A DNA stretch of 6,957 nt, taken from contig JABCYT010000175.1 in assembly GCA_013290035.1 (NCBI GenBank), positions 1 through 6,957 of the forward strand. The letters are read 5' to 3'. A model generated the notes under the pieces. The model was not told the DNA's origin. It was given only the letters and a program-made list of their open reading frames with translations, and did not search any database. Source of the stretch: Alphaproteobacteria bacterium (lineage in GTDB: Bacteria > Pseudomonadota > Alphaproteobacteria > Reyranellales > Reyranellaceae). Positions within the stretch are counted from its first letter, which is position 1, and each line of letters begins with the position of its first letter. Positions 1 to 6,868 of this stretch are shown in pieces. The position numbers and the translations under genes are program-made.

Positions 1-74
1 GATTTGGTCGCTCGATCGATATTCAAATCGGTCGACGATCGCGTCGTTGCACTCATCAAGAGGGAGGAACGATC
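1..74 (+). promoter_or_regulatory. Leader of the ABC importer operon, with a small inverted repeat
   Basis: This 74-base stretch precedes the first gene of the importer and should carry at least part of its leader or promoter. It is more AT-rich around 19-28 than the coding sequence. An imperfect inverted repeat (arms 12-20 and 27-35, loop 21-26, one G-T mismatch) could be an operator half-site pair or a weak hairpin. The hexamer CGATCG occurs at 13-18, 36-41 and 70-75, but it is common elsewhere in the window too. I could not find a -35/-10 pair with acceptable spacing, so no promoter is placed; it may lie left of the window. Confidence 0.3.
61..68 (+). promoter_or_regulatory. Ribosome binding site of the binding-protein gene
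   Basis: AGGGAGGA is a strong Shine-Dalgarno match ending 6 bases before the GTG at 75. This spacing favours GTG 75 over the in-frame ATG at 84 (Met4), which would lie 15 bases away and would remove the two lysines at the start of the signal peptide. Confidence 0.8.
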
Positions 75-1028
75 GTGAAAAAAATGTTGATTGCCACTGC
101 CGCCACCGCCGCCCTGCTGAGCTTTGCCGGAGCCCCGCAATCGGCGGACAAGAAGACCCTGGCCTTCGTGGTCAACGGCGCCTCCGATTTCTGGAAGGCG
201 GCCGAAGCCGGCGTCAAGAAGGCACAAGGCGAACTGCCGAACTACACGCTCGTCTTCAAGTATCCCGAGCAATCGTCGGCGGCCATCCAGACGCGCATGA
301 TGGACGATCTCGTCGCCGCCGGCGTCGCCGGCATCATGGTGAGCGCGGTCGACCCCAAGACCATGGGCGACGCGCTGAACCGCGTCGGCGGCCAGGTCGC
401 CCTGTTCACCACCGACAGCGACGCGCCCAACAGCAAGCGCATCGCCTATATCGGCTCCTCGAACACCGACGCCGGCAAGCAGGCCGGCCAGCTGATGCTG
501 AAGGCGCTGCCCAACGGCGGCAAATGCATGGGCTTCGTCGGCCTGCCGGGCGCCGACAATGCGCGCGAGCGCATCGAGGGCGTCAAGGAGACCATCAAGG
601 GCTCGAAGATCGAGCTGGTCGACGTGCGCGCCGACGACATCGACCAGACGCGCGCCAAGCGCAACGTCGAGGATACGATCACCGCCCATCCGGAAATCAA
701 CTGCATGGTCGGCTTCTACTCCTACAACACGCCACGCATCTACGAGGCGCTGAAGGAGGCCGGCAAGATCGGCAAGGTGACGATCATCGGCTTCGACGAG
801 GACCCGATCACCCTGGGCGGCGTCAAGGAAGGCACGATCGTCGGCACCGTCGTCCAGCAGCCCTATGAATGGGGCTATCAGGGCATGAAGGACATGGCGA
901 AGTACCTCGAGGGCGACAAGTCCTTCATCCCCGCGAACCACCTGATCATCGTGCCGACCAAGATCATCGACAAGAGCAACGTCGATGCCTTCTGGACGGA
1001 GCTGAAGGCGCGGCAGGGCAAGAAGTAA
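75..1028 (+). CDS. Periplasmic sugar-binding protein of an ABC importer (ribose-binding-protein-like)
   Basis: A 317-residue solute-binding protein of the type I periplasmic family (Peripla_BP_4, RbsB-like) that would capture a sugar or polyol and deliver it to the permease encoded downstream. Residues 1-24 form a signal peptide: Lys2/Lys3, then a hydrophobic Ala/Leu core. The cleavage site is ambiguous; before Asp25 the -3 residue is Gln, so cleavage after Ala18 is also possible. Family landmarks are Phe39-Trp40 (aromatic sugar-stacking position), Asp114, Arg164 in an ARER motif, Asn218, Asp241 in IGFDED and Gln261 before the QP turn. By eye these match RbsB pocket residues, although several other pocket positions differ. 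Cys151 and Cys210 start two strands of the second lobe and might form a disulfide. Length is typical. The GTG start is set by the strong ribosome binding site. Substrate is unknown. Confidence 0.93.
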   Translation: MKKMLIATAATAALLSFAGAPQSADKKTLAFVVNGASDFWKAAEAGVKKAQGELPNYTLVFKYPEQSSAAIQTRMMDDLVAAGVAGIMVSAVDPKTMGDALNRVGGQVALFTTDSDAPNSKRIAYIGSSNTDAGKQAGQLMLKALPNGGKCMGFVGLPGADNARERIEGVKETIKGSKIELVDVRADDIDQTRAKRNVEDTITAHPEINCMVGFYSYNTPRIYEALKEAGKIGKVTIIGFDEDPITLGGVKEGTIVGTVVQQPYEWGYQGMKDMAKYLEGDKSFIPANHLIIVPTKIIDKSNVDAFWTELKARQGKK

Positions 1029-1034
1029 GGCGCC

Positions 1035-1078
1035 GTCTTGCCGGACCGCGGGCCTCCAGGCCCGCGGTCCGACAAGAC
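1035..1078 (+). promoter_or_regulatory. Strong intercistronic stem-loop between the binding-protein and ATPase genes
   Basis: Arms 1035-1055 and 1058-1078 are complementary at 20 of 21 positions; the only mismatch is C1041 against A1072. The arms are very GC-rich and the nominal loop is 2 bases (realistically 4, UCCA). The stem begins 6 bases after the stop codon of the binding-protein gene. No T-run follows it, so a simple intrinsic terminator is unlikely. In binding-protein-dependent importers, hairpins at this position are known to protect the upstream message and lower downstream expression (malE-malF is the classic case). That this one does the same is inference. Partial termination is the alternative. 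Confidence 0.75.
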
Positions 1079-1110
1079 ATCCGATCGGTACGTGCTTTAG
1101 ACTGAGCGTC

Positions 1111-2652
1111 GTGCCCGGCCCCGTCACTCCACCGCTTCTCGAACTCGTCTCGGTCAGCAAGACCTATCCCGGCGTGCAGGCGCTCGATCGCGTCAGCCTG
1201 CGTGTCGATCGCGGCGAGGTGCTGGCGCTGATCGGCGAGAACGGCGCGGGCAAGTCGACCCTGATGAAAATCCTGGGCGGCGTCGTCGAGCCGAGCAAAG
1301 GAATGATCCGCATCGATGGCGCGGAGCAGGCGTCGCTCACGGTCGCCGGCGCCATGGCGGCGGGCATCGCCTTCGTGCACCAGGAGCTCAACCTCTTCGA
1401 CAATCTCGACGTCGCGGCCAACGTGATGATCGGGCGCGAACCGGTCTTCGGCGGGCCGCTGAAACTGATCGACCGGACGGCGCTCGAGGCCAAGGTGACG
1501 CCGCTGCTGCGGCGGCTCGGCGTCGACTTCGAGGCCGACACGCCGGTCGCCCGGCTGTCGCTCGCTCAACGCCAGCTCGTCGAGATCGCCAAGGCGCTGT
1601 CGCTCGAGGCGCGCATCGTCATCATGGACGAGCCGACCTCGAGCCTCACCGCCTCGGAGACGGCGCGCCTCCTGAAGGTGATCGCCGAACTCAGGGCCGG
1701 CGGCGTGGCGGTGATCTTCATTACGCACCGCCTGAACGAAGTGGAACAATGCGCCGACAGGGTCGTGGTGCTGCGCGACGGCGCCGTCGTGGATGAATTA
1801 GCGCGCGGCGAGATCGGGCACGACGCCATGATCCGCATGATGATCGGCCGCGACCTGAAATCGCTCTACATACAGCCTGCGCGCGCGCCCGGCGGCGCGG
1901 TGCTCGAGATCGCCGGCCTCCGGACGCAGGCGCACGCCGGGCACGCGCTCGACCTTTCCCTGCACGCGGGCGAGATCCTCGGCATGGCGGGCCTGGTCGG
2001 CGCCGGCCGCACCGAGCTCGCTTGCGCCGTCTTCGGTATCGACCGCCCGGCTGGCGGGGAAGTACGCCTCGAGGGCCGGAAGATCGCCATCGCCGCGCCG
2101 CGCGATGCGATCGACCACGGCATCTTCCTCATACCGGAGGACCGCAAGCGGTCGGGACTCGTGCTCGAATCGTCGGTCAACGAGAACATCTCGCTCGCCA
2201 ACCTCGCCGCCTTCGCCCGGGGCCTGCTCATCCGCAGCGGCGCCGAGCGCCGCAACGCCGCCGAGCAAAAGGTGGCGCTCGACATCAGGACGGCCTCCAT
2301 CGACACGCTGGTCGGCACGCTGTCGGGCGGCAACCAGCAGAAGGTGGTGCTGGCGAAGTGGCTGTCGATGACGCCCAAGATCGTGATCTTCGACGAACCG
2401 ACGCGCGGCATCGATGTCGGGTCGAAGTCGGAAATCTACAAGTTGATGCGCGGGCTGGCCGATTCCGGCATCGCCGTCCTCATGATCTCGAGCGACATGG
2501 AGGAGGTGATCGGCGTCAGCGACCGCATCGTCGTCATGCGCGAGGGCCGCATCGCAGGCTTTCTCGAGCGGTCCGAGTTCAGCGAGGAGAACGTGATGCG
2601 GCTGGCCGTCGGCCGGCGCGACCTGGAGGAAGCGGAGGCCGTGGCGTGTTGA
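1111..2652 (+). CDS. Double-domain sugar ABC transporter ATPase (RbsA/MglA type)
   Basis: A 513-residue cytoplasmic ATPase with two fused nucleotide-binding domains, as in the CUT2 family; it powers uptake through the adjacent permease. Domain 1: Walker A GENGAGKST at 42-50, Q-loop Gln91, signature LSLAQRQ at 149-155, Walker B IVIMDE at 169-174, switch His206. Domain 2: a degenerate Walker A (GLVGAGRTE, 294-302, Arg300 in place of the catalytic Lys), a canonical signature LSGGNQQK at 404-411, Walker B IVIFDE at 424-429, and Ser-Asp (461-462) in place of the switch His. This asymmetry is normal for RbsA-like proteins: one site hydrolyses ATP and the other is impaired. Length is typical. The GTG start has only a poor Shine-Dalgarno match; no other standard start codon lies between it and the conserved core, so it is retained. 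The gene lies 82 bases after the binding-protein gene, across the hairpin, and overlaps the permease gene by 7 bases. Confidence 0.94.
   Translation: MPGPVTPPLLELVSVSKTYPGVQALDRVSLRVDRGEVLALIGENGAGKSTLMKILGGVVEPSKGMIRIDGAEQASLTVAGAMAAGIAFVHQELNLFDNLDVAANVMIGREPVFGGPLKLIDRTALEAKVTPLLRRLGVDFEADTPVARLSLAQRQLVEIAKALSLEARIVIMDEPTSSLTASETARLLKVIAELRAGGVAVIFITHRLNEVEQCADRVVVLRDGAVVDELARGEIGHDAMIRMMIGRDLKSLYIQPARAPGGAVLEIAGLRTQAHAGHALDLSLHAGEILGMAGLVGAGRTELACAVFGIDRPAGGEVRLEGRKIAIAAPRDAIDHGIFLIPEDRKRSGLVLESSVNENISLANLAAFARGLLIRSGAERRNAAEQKVALDIRTASIDTLVGTLSGGNQQKVVLAKWLSMTPKIVIFDEPTRGIDVGSKSEIYKLMRGLADSGIAVLMISSDMEEVIGVSDRIVVMREGRIAGFLERSEFSEENVMRLAVGRRDLEEAEAVAC
2634..2638 (+). promoter_or_regulatory. 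Ribosome binding site of the permease gene, inside the ATPase gene
   Basis: GGAGG lies 7 bases before GTG 2646, within the last codons of the ATPase gene; a second GGAGGA sits at 2625-2630. The spacing selects GTG 2646 over the adjacent in-frame TTG at 2649 and over the long open extension upstream. Translational coupling to the ATPase gene is likely. Confidence 0.7.
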
Positions 2653-3602
2653 AGAAGGATCTTGGCCTCTTCCTGCTGATCGTCGTGGTGGGCCTCGTCG
2701 TTTCCATCCTGAACCCGCGCTTCCTGTCGCCCATCAACCTCGGCAACACGGCGAACCTCATCGGCCTGTTCGGGTTGTTCTCGATCGGCGAGGGCTTCGT
2801 CATCATCACCGGCGGCATCGACCTCGCGATCGGCTCGGTGTTCGCCCTGCTCGGCGTCATCTTCATCGACCTGCTGGTGACCTGGCAGCTGGAGTGGTGG
2901 CTCGCCGCGCTCGTGGTCGTGCTGGGCGGCGTCGTGCTGGGCGCGATCCACGGCTTCCTCGTCACCCGCCTCCGCCTGCAGCCTTTCATCGTCACCCTGT
3001 GCGGCCTGCTGATTTACCGCGGCGTCGCGCGCTACTACACCAACGATGGCACCGCGGGCTTCGAGTTCGGCCAGAGCTTCCCGACGCTCGAATGGCTGAC
3101 GACCGGCCGCACGCTGGGCGTGCCGCATTCCTTCATCATGTTCCTGGCCGTCGCTGCCGTGATGGCCATCGTGCTGCATCGCTCGGTGTTCGGCCGCTAT
3201 CTGTTCGCCGTCGGCAAGAACGAGGAGGCGGCACGTTATTCGGGCATCCGCACCGGGCGCATCGTGGCGGCGGCCTACATCATCAGCGGCGGCCTGGCGG
3301 GCCTCTCCTCGATCTACCTCGCGATGTACACGCGCTCGATTTCGCCGGCGTCGCACGGCAATTTCTACGAGCTCTATGCCATCGCCGCCGCCGTGCTGGG
3401 CGGCTGCTCGCTGCGCGGCGGCGAGGGCTCGATCCTGGGCATCGTGCTGGGCGCCATCCTGCTGCAGATCCTGCAGAACCTGGTGAACCTGCTCGGCATC
3501 CCGAGCTCGCTCAACTTCGCCGTCATGGGCACGGTGATCCTGATCGGCGTCGTGGCCGACCAGCAGCTCACCCGCCTTCGGGATCGCCGGGCCAGGCGTT
3601 AG
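2646..3602 (+). CDS. Inner-membrane permease of the sugar ABC importer (RbsC-like)
   Basis: A 318-residue polytopic membrane protein of the BPD_transp_2 family (RbsC/MglC/XylH type), which would form the channel as a homodimer since only one permease gene is present. Hydrophobic segments occur near residues 7-23, 38-56, 59-77, 83-105, 112-128, 160-177, 205-226, 243-280 (two passes) and 290-304. Family motifs are GGIDLAIGS (56-64), the cytoplasmic coupling loop with GKN..AARYSGI (190-201), and AIAAAVLGGCSLRGGEGS (245-262). The basic C-terminus (RLRDRRARR) is probably cytoplasmic. The reading frame stays open far upstream, to about 2022, but that part is out-of-frame ATPase sequence with no membrane or family character, so the start is placed at GTG 2646. 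The gene overlaps the ATPase stop by 7 bases. It is the last gene of the operon and is followed by a probable terminator. Confidence 0.93.
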   Translation: MLKKDLGLFLLIVVVGLVVSILNPRFLSPINLGNTANLIGLFGLFSIGEGFVIITGGIDLAIGSVFALLGVIFIDLLVTWQLEWWLAALVVVLGGVVLGAIHGFLVTRLRLQPFIVTLCGLLIYRGVARYYTNDGTAGFEFGQSFPTLEWLTTGRTLGVPHSFIMFLAVAAVMAIVLHRSVFGRYLFAVGKNEEAARYSGIRTGRIVAAAYIISGGLAGLSSIYLAMYTRSISPASHGNFYELYAIAAAVLGGCSLRGGEGSILGIVLGAILLQILQNLVNLLGIPSSLNFAVMGTVILIGVVADQQLTRLRDRRARR

Positions 3603-3622
3603 AGCGTATTCCGTTTCCGCAG

Positions 3623-3651
3623 AATCACCTCACCCTGAGGGTGAGGTGGTT
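3623..3651 (+). terminator. Probable terminator hairpin between the convergent operons
   Basis: A 10-base-pair perfect stem (3626-3635 with 3639-3648, loop TGA) extends to 13 pairs if the U-G at 3625/3649 and the A-U pairs at 3623-3624/3650-3651 are counted. On the + strand it is followed by an interrupted T-rich stretch (TTTGGTTT), so it would end the ABC operon 20 bases past its stop. On the - strand it lies 38 bases past the stop of the RND gene, but the following sequence is less U-rich. A bidirectional role is plausible. The rest of 3603-3688 holds no recognisable gene. Confidence 0.6.
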
Positions 3652-3688
3652 TGGTTTCGCCTTCTTGAATCCGCCCTAGCTTGAGCCG

Positions 3689-6600
3689 TCAGGTCGGCGT
3701 GCTGGCGGCCTCGGCGGCCGGCGCCTTGCTCTTCTTGCCGCGCTCCTCGAAGCGCTGCAGCACGGTGAAGAACGACGGCACGAACAGCACGGCGAGGCAG
3801 GTCGAGGCGATCATGCCGCTGAACACGGCGAGGCCCAGCGAGATGCGCGAGTTCGCACCGGCGCCCGTTGCGGTCACCAGCGGCACCACGCCCAGGATGA
3901 AGGCGAACGATGTCATCAGGATCGGCCGGAAGCGCGTGCGGGCGGCTTCGACGGCGGCCTCGACGATCGGCTTGCCTTCGACCTTGCGGGCGTCGCGCGC
4001 CACCTCGACGATCAGGATGGCGTTCTTGGCGCCGAGCGCGATCAGCAGCATCAGGCCAATCTGGGTGTAGAGGTTGTTGGCGAGGCCGACGCTGCCCAGG
4101 GCGATCGCCGGGCCGATCAGCGCGAGCGGCACGGCGAGGATCACGGCAAGTGGCGCGATCCAGCTTTCGTACTGGCCGGCCAGGCAGAGATAGACCAGCA
4201 AGATGGCCAGGCCGAAGACATAGAGCAGCTGGTTGCCGACGATGTTCTCCTGGTAGGACATCGCCGTCCATTCGTAGCCGGTGCCCGGTGGCAAGGTCTG
4301 GTTGGCGATCTGGTCCATCAGGTCGATCGCCTCGCCGGAGCTGAAGCCCTCGGCCGGCGCGCCCACGATCGCGGCCGACGGATAGAGATTGTAGAGGCTG
4401 ATCAGCGGCGGTCCCGAAGCCTGCTTCAGCGTCGCCAGGGCGCCGATCGGCACCATCTGGCCGTCGGCGTTGCGCACCTGCAGCCGCAGGATGTCCTCGG
4501 GCTTGGTGCGGTACTGCGATTCGGCCTGCAGGTAGACCTGCAGGGTGAGACCGAACTTGTTGAAGCGATTGACGTAAGCCGAGCCGAGGTATGACGACAG
4601 CGTGGTGAAGACCTCGCCGATCGACACTTTCAGGGTCTCGGCCTTGGAGCGGTCGACGTCGACCCGCACATGCGGGGCGCCGGCGCGGAAGGAGGTCACG
4701 AGATTGCTGAGTGCGGACTGCGTCGCCGCCTGCGAGATCACATTGTCGGTCGCATTCTGCAGCTTGATGTAGTCGAAGCTGCCGTCGCGCTGCTCGACCT
4801 GCATCTGGAAGCCACCGGCATTGCCGATGCCCTGGATCGCCGGCGGCACCAGCGGAAAGGCCCGGCCATCCTGCAGGACTTGGGTCTCGCGCGCGATGTG
4901 CATGACGATCGAGCGCAGGTCCTGCCCCGGTTGCCCGGCGCGAGCGCCCCAGTCCTTCAGGATCACGTAGGCGACGCCGGCATTGGCCAGGGCCGAGTTG
5001 CTGTCGAGCACCGACAGGCCGGCCAGCGCCACGACATGCTCCACGCCCGGCGTGGCCTGGGCGATGGCGCTCACCTGGTCGAGCGCGATGCCGGTGCGCT
5101 CCAGCGAGGCGCCGTCGGGCAACTGCACGCCGATCAGCAGGTAGCCCTGGTCCTCGTTGGGAATGAAGGCCCCGGGCAGGCGCGCGACGCCCCAGCCGCC
5201 CGCGCCGGCCAGCACGAGGGCAAGCAGCACCATGAGGCCGGCGTGCCGCACCATGCTGCCGACGAGCCAAGCATAGCCGTTTTCCACGCGCTGGTAGACG
5301 TTGTTGAAGCCGCGGAAGAAGAAGTTGCGCTGCTCCGGCGGCGTGGCGGCCCTGAGCCACATGGCGCACTGCGTCGGCTTCAGGGTGGCGGCGTTGACGG
5401 CGCTGATGAAGGCGGTCGCGGCAATGACCAGCGCGAACTGCGCGAACATCTTGCCGGTGAGGCCGGGCACGAACGCCGCCGGCAGGAAGACCGACATCAG
5501 CACCAGCGTGATGCCGATGACCGGCCCGAACAGCTCGTCCATCGCCTTGATGGCGGCGTCATGGGGCGTCATGCCGCGCTCGATATGGCGGGCCACGCCT
5601 TCTACGATCACGATGGCGTCGTCGACGACGATGCCGATCGCCAGCACGATGCCGAACATGGTCGTCGTGTTGATGGTGAAGCCGAGCGCCGCCATGGCGG
5701 CGAAGGCGCCGATGATCGTCACCGGAATCGTGGTCGCCGGCACCAGCATGGCCCGCCAGTCCTGCAGGAAGATCACGATCACGATGAGGACCAGGAGGCC
5801 GGCCTCGCCCAAGGTCATGAACACCTCGTTGATCGAGGCCGTCACGAACTTGGTGGTGTCGAACGGCACGTCATAGGCCAGGCCCGGGGGGAACGCCTTG
5901 GCGAGCTCGGCCATCTTGGCCCTGACCCGCGTGGCCACGTCCAGCGCGTTGGCTTCGGGAAGCTGGTAGATGGCGATGCTGGCGTTGGGCTTGCCATTCA
6001 GCTTGGAGGTCTGCGAGTAGGTCTGGGCGCCGAGCTCGACGCGCCCGATGTCCTTCAAGCGCAGGATGCGGCCGCCGTTGCCCTGGGCCGTCTTGACGAT
6101 GATGTTGCCGAATTCCTCGGGCGTGCTGAGGCGGCCCTGGATGTCGACCGTGAACTGGAAGTCCTGGTCCTTCGGCGCCGGCGGCGTGCCGACCTGTCCC
6201 GCCGTCACCGGCTGGCTCTGCTCCTGGATGACGCGACTCACCGCCGATGGCGTCAGGCCGTAGGTGTAGAGCTTCTGCGGATCGAGCCAGACGCGCATCG
6301 AATACTGCCCGACACCCAGCACGTTGACGTTGCCGACGCCTGGCAGGCGCGACAGCTCGTTGACCAGGTTGATGGTCGCGTAGTTGCTGAGATACAGGCT
6401 GTCAAACCGCCCGTCCGGTGAGTTCAGCGACACGATCTGCAGGATCGACGTCGACTTCTTCTCGACCGTGAGGCCCTGCGCCTGCACCGAGGCCGGCAGC
6501 GAGGCCAGCGCCGTGCTGACCCTGTTCTGCACCAGCACCTGCGCGAAATCGAGGTCGGTGCCGATCTGGAACGTCACGGTGAGCGTATAGGTGCCGGCAT

Positions 6601-6853
6601 CCGTGCTGTACGACTGCATGTAGATCATGCCTTCGACGCCGTTCACCTGCAGCTCGATCGGCAGGGCGACATTTTCGACGACGGTCTGCGCGCTGGCGCC
6701 CGGATAGGTCGTGGTCACCTGCACGGTCGGCGGCACGATATTGGGATATTGGGCGATCGGCAGGGTGGCCAGGGCGACGCCGCCGATCAGGACGATGACG
6801 ATCGCCAGCACATTGGCGAGCACTGGCCGATTGATGAAGAACGCGGAGATCAT
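3689..6853 (-). CDS. RND multidrug efflux pump, inner-membrane subunit (HAE-1 / AcrB-like)
   Basis: A 1054-residue proton-driven transporter that would work as a trimer in the inner membrane and expel amphiphilic compounds through a tripartite complex. Layout is canonical: TM1 at 9-29, periplasmic pore/docking domain to about 338, TM2-TM6 at about 343-491, TM7 at 538-557, a second periplasmic domain to about 870, and TM8-TM12 at about 873-1031. Proton-relay residues are present: Asp411-Asp412 (GIVVDDAIVIVE), Lys943 (GAKNAILIVE), Arg974 and Thr981, matching AcrB D407/D408/K940/R971/T978. Oddities are LKPTQCAMWLR at 491-501, where AcrB has LTPALCA, and loss of most pocket phenylalanines. The 25-residue tail after TM12 is short and charged, then Ala-rich. 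The ATG is 15 bases downstream of the stop of the preceding gene, with no clear Shine-Dalgarno, which suggests coupled translation. The drug range and outer-membrane partner cannot be read from the window. Confidence 0.95.
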   Translation of the reverse strand: MISAFFINRPVLANVLAIVIVLIGGVALATLPIAQYPNIVPPTVQVTTTYPGASAQTVVENVALPIELQVNGVEGMIYMQSYSTDAGTYTLTVTFQIGTDLDFAQVLVQNRVSTALASLPASVQAQGLTVEKKSTSILQIVSLNSPDGRFDSLYLSNYATINLVNELSRLPGVGNVNVLGVGQYSMRVWLDPQKLYTYGLTPSAVSRVIQEQSQPVTAGQVGTPPAPKDQDFQFTVDIQGRLSTPEEFGNIIVKTAQGNGGRILRLKDIGRVELGAQTYSQTSKLNGKPNASIAIYQLPEANALDVATRVRAKMAELAKAFPPGLAYDVPFDTTKFVTASINEVFMTLGEAGLLVLIVIVIFLQDWRAMLVPATTIPVTIIGAFAAMAALGFTINTTTMFGIVLAIGIVVDDAIVIVEGVARHIERGMTPHDAAIKAMDELFGPVIGITLVLMSVFLPAAFVPGLTGKMFAQFALVIAATAFISAVNAATLKPTQCAMWLRAATPPEQRNFFFRGFNNVYQRVENGYAWLVGSMVRHAGLMVLLALVLAGAGGWGVARLPGAFIPNEDQGYLLIGVQLPDGASLERTGIALDQVSAIAQATPGVEHVVALAGLSVLDSNSALANAGVAYVILKDWGARAGQPGQDLRSIVMHIARETQVLQDGRAFPLVPPAIQGIGNAGGFQMQVEQRDGSFDYIKLQNATDNVISQAATQSALSNLVTSFRAGAPHVRVDVDRSKAETLKVSIGEVFTTLSSYLGSAYVNRFNKFGLTLQVYLQAESQYRTKPEDILRLQVRNADGQMVPIGALATLKQASGPPLISLYNLYPSAAIVGAPAEGFSSGEAIDLMDQIANQTLPPGTGYEWTAMSYQENIVGNQLLYVFGLAILLVYLCLAGQYESWIAPLAVILAVPLALIGPAIALGSVGLANNLYTQIGLMLLIALGAKNAILIVEVARDARKVEGKPIVEAAVEAARTRFRPILMTSFAFILGVVPLVTATGAGANSRISLGLAVFSGMIASTCLAVLFVPSFFTVLQRFEERGKKSKAPAAEAASTPT

Positions 6854-6868
6854 CGTAATTCGGCCCGG

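Noticed and set aside
47..868. A 273-codon + strand frame overlapping the binding-protein gene.
   Set aside because: The translation is Arg/Gly/His-rich low complexity; the overlapping frame encodes a clear binding protein with a signal peptide and family motifs.
1035..1078. Reading the stem-loop after the binding-protein gene as a full intrinsic terminator.
   Set aside because: No T-run follows it, and the ATPase and permease genes that complete the same importer lie directly downstream, so processing or partial attenuation fits better.
2164..2202. Degenerate Walker A and missing switch histidine in the second ATPase domain as signs of a decayed gene.
   Set aside because: This asymmetry is the normal state of RbsA/MglA-type fused ATPases, and the rest of the protein is intact and full length.
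2022..2645. A long N-terminal extension of the permease reading frame.
   Set aside because: It overlaps the second ATPase domain in another frame, its translation is Arg-rich without membrane segments, and a good ribosome binding site supports GTG 2646.
964..3356. Several long - strand frames opposite the ATPase and permease genes.
   Set aside because: They have no recognisable domain or ribosome binding site and mirror well-supported genes on the + strand.
3630..5369. A 579-codon open frame on the - strand in another frame of the RND gene.
   Set aside because: Its Arg/Ala/Gly/Pro-rich translation has no family features and lies within the pump gene on the same strand, so it is a GC-driven shadow.
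4670..6421. A 583-codon open frame on the + strand, opposite the RND pump gene.
   Set aside because: The opposite strand encodes an unmistakable full-length RND pump. The predicted product is rich in His, Arg, Gly, Asp and Ala with no domain, which is typical of antisense frames in GC-rich DNA.
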